A DNA stretch of 10,037 nt from CAZHBA01 sp964530225 (GTDB lineage: Bacteria > Pseudomonadota > Alphaproteobacteria > UBA6615): the NCBI GenBank assembly GCA_964530225.1, contig CAZHBA010000094.1, forward strand, positions 1 to 10,037. The letters run 5' to 3'. Below the pieces are notes generated by a model. That model searched no databases, was not told where the DNA came from, and was given only the letters and a program-made list of their open reading frames with translations. Shown piece after piece: positions 6,415 through 10,037 of this stretch. Position 1 is the stretch's first letter. Each line of letters opens with the position of its first letter. Position numbers and translations under genes: made by a program.

Positions 6415-7719
6415 CTAAGCCAGCGATTCGATCCTGATCATTGTCGGCTCTTCGACGACAGAATCCAATGCCGTAATTCGAGATAGAGCGCTTTGCATGG
6501 CAGCTTCTTCGCACTCATGCATGTTTAACACCACCGGTACCGCCTCGGTCTCGGAGCGAGCGCGCTGGATCATCGATTCGATGGAAACCTGTTCGTCGCG
6601 AAACACCGCTGTCACATCGGCGATGACGCCGGGGCGGTCGCTGACCATGAGACGGACATAATAGGACCCCCAGTGGCGCTCGATCGGCGCCTCCGGCAAT
6701 GCTATCAGGCTGCTGGCTGTGATACCCAGGGTCGGTACCCGGTGGCCGCGCGCCACGTCGACCAGGTCGGCGACCACCGCCGAGGCCGTTGGTCCGGCGC
6801 CAGCGCCGGGGCCCTCGAACATGGTATCGCCAACGAAATCGCCGATGGCGACGACGGCGTTATAGGCGCCCTCCACGTGGGCGATAGGAAAGCGCTGCTC
6901 GACCATGCAGGGATAGACCCGCTGTTCGAGGCCGTATTCGGTGCGCCGCGCGCTACCCAGCAGTTTGATCCGGTACCCAAGCTCTTCGGCATAATCGATG
7001 TCCAACAGCGATATGCGTCTTATACCTTCGGTAAAGACGCCGGCCAAGTTGATACGGCTACCAAATGCCAGGCTGGCCAGCAGAGCTAGTTTTTGCGCGG
7101 TGTCAATGCCGTCGACATCCATGCTTGGTTCGGCCTCGGCATAGCCCAGGCGCTGGGCCTCCGCCAGCACGTCGTCGAAGGTGCGGCGCTGCTCTCGCAT
7201 CTCGGTGAGGATGTAATTGCAGGTGCCGTTGAGGATGCCATAGACGCGAGTGATATCGTTACCCGCCAGCCCTTCGCGCAGCGCCTTAACAATGGGAATA
7301 CCACCGGCGACAGCAGCCTCGAAATTGAGCGCCATGCCAGCCATTTCGGCGGCGTCAGCGAGCGCCGATCCATGCACCGCCAGCAGCGCCTTGTTCGCCG
7401 TAACCACATGACGTCCGGCGGCCAACGCCGCCTCGCAGACAGCCTTGGCCGGCCCGTCCTCACCGCCAATCAGTTCGACGACAACATCGGCTTCGGCCTC
7501 GCGCGCCATGGCAACCGGTTCGTCAAACCACACTAGGCCTTCCACGGAAACGTCGCGGTCCTTAGATTTATTGCGCGCCGAGACCGCGGTAACGGTCAAC
7601 GGGCAGCCGGCGCGCGCCGCCAGTTGCACGCTATGCTCGTTGAGGAGGCGGACGGTACCGGCGCCGACGGTACCGAGCCCGGCGATGGCAATACGCAAAG
7701 GATCCGGCACAGTGCTCAC
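6415..7719 (-). CDS. hom: Homoserine dehydrogenase
   Basis: NAD(P)H-dependent reduction of aspartate semialdehyde to homoserine, the branch point to threonine and methionine. In the 434 residues: Rossmann motif GLGTVGAG (14-21), TANKALL (107-113), catalytic-domain motifs NGTCNYI (164-170) and EAEPSMDVDGIDTAQK (195-210, with the catalytic Asp/Lys region), GPGAGAGPTAS (303-313), and a C-terminal ACT domain (about 353-425; RLMVSDRPGVIADV) that usually gives threonine feedback inhibition. This is the monofunctional form with no aspartokinase fusion. The start is ambiguous. GTG 7719 leaves 7 bases after the aminotransferase stop, but GTG 7710 has GAGGTG 6 bases upstream and loses only three residues. 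The stop is TAG. The gene lies in the aminotransferase–hom–glpX–recJ unit. Confidence 0.96.
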   Translation of the reverse strand: MSTVPDPLRIAIAGLGTVGAGTVRLLNEHSVQLAARAGCPLTVTAVSARNKSKDRDVSVEGLVWFDEPVAMAREAEADVVVELIGGEDGPAKAVCEAALAAGRHVVTANKALLAVHGSALADAAEMAGMALNFEAAVAGGIPIVKALREGLAGNDITRVYGILNGTCNYILTEMREQRRTFDDVLAEAQRLGYAEAEPSMDVDGIDTAQKLALLASLAFGSRINLAGVFTEGIRRISLLDIDYAEELGYRIKLLGSARRTEYGLEQRVYPCMVEQRFPIAHVEGAYNAVVAIGDFVGDTMFEGPGAGAGPTASAVVADLVDVARGHRVPTLGITASSLIALPEAPIERHWGSYYVRLMVSDRPGVIADVTAVFRDEQVSIESMIQRARSETEAVPVVLNMHECEEAAMQSALSRITALDSVVEEPTMIRIESLA

Positions 7720-7726
7720 CTCAGCT

Positions 7727-8233
7727 TTACGACGCCGCCATCGGCGATACGTTATCCGCTAGCGCCGTAGCGACGATGGCATCGCCCTGGCTCAAGAACT
7801 GGCGAATACTGCGTACCGCCTGGCGGATGCGCTGTTCATTTTCCACTACGGCGATGCGCACGAAGCCCTCGCCGTTTTCGCTGAAGCCAAGTCCTGGCGA
7901 TACCGCGACCTTGGCGTGCTTGAGCAGCAGCTTGGAAAATTCCAGACTGCCCAGTTCGGCGAATGGCTCAGGGATCGGCGCCCAAGCATACATCGACGCG
8001 GTCGGTAGCGGGACCTCCCATCCGGCGCGCCCCAGGCCATCGATCAGTACGTCGCGGCGCGCCTTATAGATGGCGCGGGCCTCGGCGACGCATTCCTGGG
8101 GGCCATTGAGCGCGGTCGCGGCGGCAACTTGGATCGGCGTGAAGGCGCCGTAGTCGAGATAACTTTTAACCCGGGCCAACGAGGCGATGAGGGTTTGGTT
8201 GCCGGCGGCGAAGCCGATGCGCCATCCGGGCAT
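7727..8233 (-). CDS. C-terminal piece of the interrupted aminotransferase
   Basis: Same frame as the N-terminal piece. The first ATG after the amber codon (8233) is the Met of MPGWRIGFAAGN and has no Shine-Dalgarno, so independent translation is doubtful. It carries GWRIGF (with the phosphate-binding Arg), ASMYAWAPIP, VSPGLGF and GFVRIAV, whose Arg binds the substrate α-carboxylate, then the usual RIRQAVRSIRQFL end. The stop is TAA at 7729-7727. Confidence 0.7.
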   Translation of the reverse strand: MPGWRIGFAAGNQTLIASLARVKSYLDYGAFTPIQVAAATALNGPQECVAEARAIYKARRDVLIDGLGRAGWEVPLPTASMYAWAPIPEPFAELGSLEFSKLLLKHAKVAVSPGLGFSENGEGFVRIAVVENEQRIRQAVRSIRQFLSQGDAIVATALADNVSPMAAS

Positions 8234-8236
8234 GGA

Positions 8237-8962
8237 CTAGGTCTTGCTCATGGAGGTGAATTCGACGGCGATGTCGCGCGCACCGGGCACCTGCAACAGC
8301 GACGGCGGCGGATTGTCGTCATCGAAATAGATTTCCGCGTAGGCCAGATCGGACAGGATATAGATTTCATGCTGGCGGCAAAAATCAACCACCTGGGCAT
8401 AAAAATCAAGATCGGCGACATAGGCGGTCGGGTTGGCTGGATAGCATATTACCAACGCCACCGGCTTGGGCGCGGAGTGCAGAACGGCGCGTTCCAGCGC
8501 GGCCAGGAATTCAGCGTCGGGCCTGACCGGCACATAGCGAACGGCGCCGTCGGCGATGATGAAGCCGAACTGGTGGATCGGGTACGAGGGGTTGGGCACC
8601 AGGATGACATCGCCGGGGCCAGTGATCGCCTGCGCCAGGTTGGCCAGCCCTTCCTTCGAGCCAATGGTGACAATGGCCTCGCGTTCGGGGTCGAGTTCGA
8701 CACCGAAGCGGCGCTCGTAATAGCTGCAGAGCGCCTTCCGCAGCCCTGGGATGCCGCGCGAATTAGAATAGCGGTGGGTACGGGGATCGCGCACGGTCTC
8801 TACCAGCTTATCGACAATGTGTGCCGGCGTGGGCAGGTCTGGATTGCCCATGCCGAAATCGATGATATCGTCGCCGGCGGCGCGGGCGGCCGCCTTCATC
8901 GCATTGACTTCGGAAAATACGTACGGCGGAAGCCGCTTTATGCGATGGAATTCATGTTGCAT
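8237..8962 (-). CDS. N-terminal piece of the interrupted aminotransferase
   Basis: 241 residues, ending at the TAG. It contains the N-terminal arm, GMGNPDLPTP, the PLP-phosphate-region motif GSKEGLANL, NPSYPIH, CYPANPTA (usually N[YF]PSNPTA), SDLAYAEIYFD with the Asp and Tyr that hold the pyridine ring, and SMSK with the Schiff-base lysine (Lys240). It lacks the rest of the large domain and the carboxylate-binding arginine, so alone it should be inactive. Confidence 0.75.
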   Translation of the reverse strand: MQHEFHRIKRLPPYVFSEVNAMKAAARAAGDDIIDFGMGNPDLPTPAHIVDKLVETVRDPRTHRYSNSRGIPGLRKALCSYYERRFGVELDPEREAIVTIGSKEGLANLAQAITGPGDVILVPNPSYPIHQFGFIIADGAVRYVPVRPDAEFLAALERAVLHSAPKPVALVICYPANPTAYVADLDFYAQVVDFCRQHEIYILSDLAYAEIYFDDDNPPPSLLQVPGARDIAVEFTSMSKT

Positions 8963-9041
8963 TTCGACACCTGTGCACCGAACCAAGCAGCGATCGCCTG
9001 GTAACGGGGCGGTTTCCACTCGGCTTTATGTCGCGTTTAAT

Positions 9042-10037
9042 TTACTGGCGGAAATAAATTTCGGCTCGGCGGTTACCGGCCTCGCCCGTCGGCATGGTTT
9101 CAGCATAGAGTGGTTTTTCGTCCGCCATAGCCTCTATAAAAATTTTTTCCCGCGCCACGCCCATGGCGATCAACTGGTCGGCGACGCGATTGGCCCGGGC
9201 CATGGAGATACGGAAATTCGCCAATTCATGCTCGACCTTGTTGAGCTGCTGGGTGCGGCCGCTGGCATGGCCAACGACCACAACCTCGGCGTTGTTCTGC
9301 AGCTGGGCCGACGCAACTTGAGAAATCACCTGACGGTCACGGTCGTCGAGCTTGGATGAGCTATGGGCAAAATGAATGGTCGCCACCTGTTCGTCGATGG
9401 TGACCCGCGTCGCTCGCAAGGGAAAGCTCCGGCCGCTATCGATTGCCGAGGGGTCGACCACGACGCTAGGACGAGGCCCCGTCTCCAACGGAATTGAGAC
9501 TGCTGGCTGCGGCGCCGGCGCCCTTGCTGTCTGCGGGCTTTGCGGCGGGGCAATCTGCGTCGGGCTCCCGACCCTACGCTCAGCCGTCGAGCCGATTCGC
9601 GGCGGCGACGCGGTTGTCGTACTCACCCGCGCCGTGGCGGCGCTTTCCCGGGTGGTGCCCTGAAGTCTGATTTGTTTGTCGCTGTGGCGCGCGTTCTTCC
9701 GGTCGGCGACCAGCCCCTCGACAACGCGCTGGCGCACATTGGGCGCCGGCACATTTTTGGGGCGCGGGGGTACGCTCGACAGCCTCGGCGTCAACTGCGA
9801 GCTGGATGCCGCGCTTTCCTGATCCGCGACCGTGCGCACGCTGGTTTGCCCCGCGGTTGCGGGTGCCGGCGGGTCATCACTAAAGACGCCGAACACATCG
9901 AAATCATCAAAAACGCCGAACACATCGAGATCACCGACGCTCGAACATCCAGTCAATATCGCAGCCATGGATAGGGCGATCAGCGTCCGCGTCGTGTTTC
10001 CACGCGGCAAGACGTTCGTCACTTGCGTTGTTACCAT
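9042..10037 (-). CDS. OmpA-like domain outer-membrane lipoprotein
   Basis: 331 residues from an ATG on the last base of the window; an upstream start cannot be excluded. A lipoprotein signal runs to LTGC (28-31, lipidated Cys31), with Ser at +2 favouring outer-membrane sorting. Next comes a 9-residue tandem repeat (DVFGVF at 38-43 and 47-52), then a long low-complexity Pro/Ala/Ser/Thr/Arg linker (about 55-200) likely to span the periplasm, then an OmpA-like domain (about 217-331). In that domain GHAS (256-259) replaces the usual GHTD, while the Arg of ISMARA (Arg281) and the NRRAEIYF end (322-329) are kept. GHTD's Asp and this Arg hold diaminopimelate in A. baumannii OmpA, so peptidoglycan binding may differ. 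The role is probably envelope anchoring; not recognised more precisely. It ends 79 bases before the aminotransferase start, with no hairpin between. Confidence 0.88.
   Translation of the reverse strand: MVTTQVTNVLPRGNTTRTLIALSMAAILTGCSSVGDLDVFGVFDDFDVFGVFSDDPPAPATAGQTSVRTVADQESAASSSQLTPRLSSVPPRPKNVPAPNVRQRVVEGLVADRKNARHSDKQIRLQGTTRESAATARVSTTTASPPRIGSTAERRVGSPTQIAPPQSPQTARAPAPQPAVSIPLETGPRPSVVVDPSAIDSGRSFPLRATRVTIDEQVATIHFAHSSSKLDDRDRQVISQVASAQLQNNAEVVVVGHASGRTQQLNKVEHELANFRISMARANRVADQLIAMGVAREKIFIEAMADEKPLYAETMPTGEAGNRRAEIYFRQ
9886..9939. repeat. 27-bp tandem duplication in the lipoprotein gene
   Basis: Two units (9886-9912 and 9913-9939) share the first 21 bases apart from one change (ACGCCGAACACATCGA[A/G]ATCA). 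The period of 27 bases keeps the frame and gives the nine-residue repeat …DVFGVF… directly after the lipidated cysteine. The near-identity at DNA level points to a recent slippage duplication. Confidence 0.85.

Larger units (their letters stand above)
7727..8962 (-). pseudogene. AlaC/LL-diaminopimelate-aminotransferase-like gene interrupted by an in-frame amber codon
   Basis: A fold-type I PLP aminotransferase gene of normal length (411 codons before the stop), colinear with the family from end to end in one frame, but with TAG at codon 242 (8239-8237). Relatives read SMSKT(Y/F)(N/S)MPGWR; here the aromatic position after Thr is the stop. A Tyr codon would become TAG by one base change. Everything downstream is intact, with no frameshift. 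Either this is a very recent nonsense mutation, a sequencing or assembly error, or the codon is suppressed. Amber is not reassigned genome-wide, because hom, glpX, recJ and the reductase all end in TAG. The start at 8962 was chosen because AGGTG lies 5 bases upstream and the protein then begins MQHEFHRIKRLPPYVF, as in relatives; an in-frame GTG at 9019 would add 19 unlike residues. Substrate (alanine/glutamate, or diaminopimelate) cannot be decided. Distance to hom is 7 bases. Confidence 0.85.

Noticed and set aside
8237..8239. TAG read as pyrrolysine or as a reassigned sense codon
   Set aside because: Four neighbouring genes terminate with TAG, the position is a conserved Tyr/Phe and no pyrrolysine machinery is in view.
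8129..9004. Plus-strand open frame of 291 codons over the aminotransferase
   Set aside because: Antisense shadow of a gene with strong family motifs; such frames are common in GC-rich DNA, and it has no known domain.

Overview
The window looks like an alphaproteobacterial chromosome segment with two parts of different character, meeting at a tRNA gene. Every protein gene and the tRNA lie on the minus strand, so transcription runs from high to low coordinates. The alphaproteobacterial call is inference: it rests on the GC-rich cluster aminotransferase–hom–glpX–recJ, on the style of the proteins, and on a 'CCCTCAC…GATGAGGG' palindromic intergenic repeat of a kind common in that class.

Right part (about 3350-10037, visibly GC-rich, housekeeping). 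In transcription order it holds: an OmpA-like outer-membrane lipoprotein (9042-10037); a class I/II PLP aminotransferase of the AlaC/LL-diaminopimelate aminotransferase type (7727-8962), interrupted by one in-frame amber codon two residues after the catalytic lysine; homoserine dehydrogenase (hom); class II fructose-1,6-bisphosphatase (glpX); and the single-strand exonuclease recJ. The last four are tightly packed and probably form one transcription unit. The aminotransferase and hom belong to amino-acid metabolism (hom is the aspartate-family branch to threonine and methionine), glpX to gluconeogenesis or the Calvin cycle, and recJ to recombination and repair.

Junction (about 2960-3557). A complete tRNA-Glu(UUC) gene with encoded CCA has a plausible promoter and a small leader hairpin upstream. 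A 47-base palindromic repeat lies between that promoter and the end of recJ. Beyond the 3' end of the tRNA are about 300 bases without a recognisable gene, including a G8 run and an 8-bp inverted repeat.

Left part (1-2959, clearly more AT-rich, accessory in look). It holds two genes: an Old Yellow Enzyme-type Fe-S/FMN/FAD reductase of the 2,4-dienoyl-CoA reductase/enoate reductase family, then a hydantoinase/dihydropyrimidinase-type cyclic amidohydrolase that runs off the left edge. The pair suggests a reduce-then-hydrolyse route for an unsaturated cyclic amide or N-heterocycle; this is a hypothesis. Its composition and its place on the 3' side of a tRNA fit a horizontally acquired island, although no integrase is visible. 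The reductase has no ATG, GTG or TTG upstream of its conserved N-terminus. An AUU codon preceded by GGGGG is the best start candidate, and the amidohydrolase has a nearly identical GGGGG leader before its ATG.
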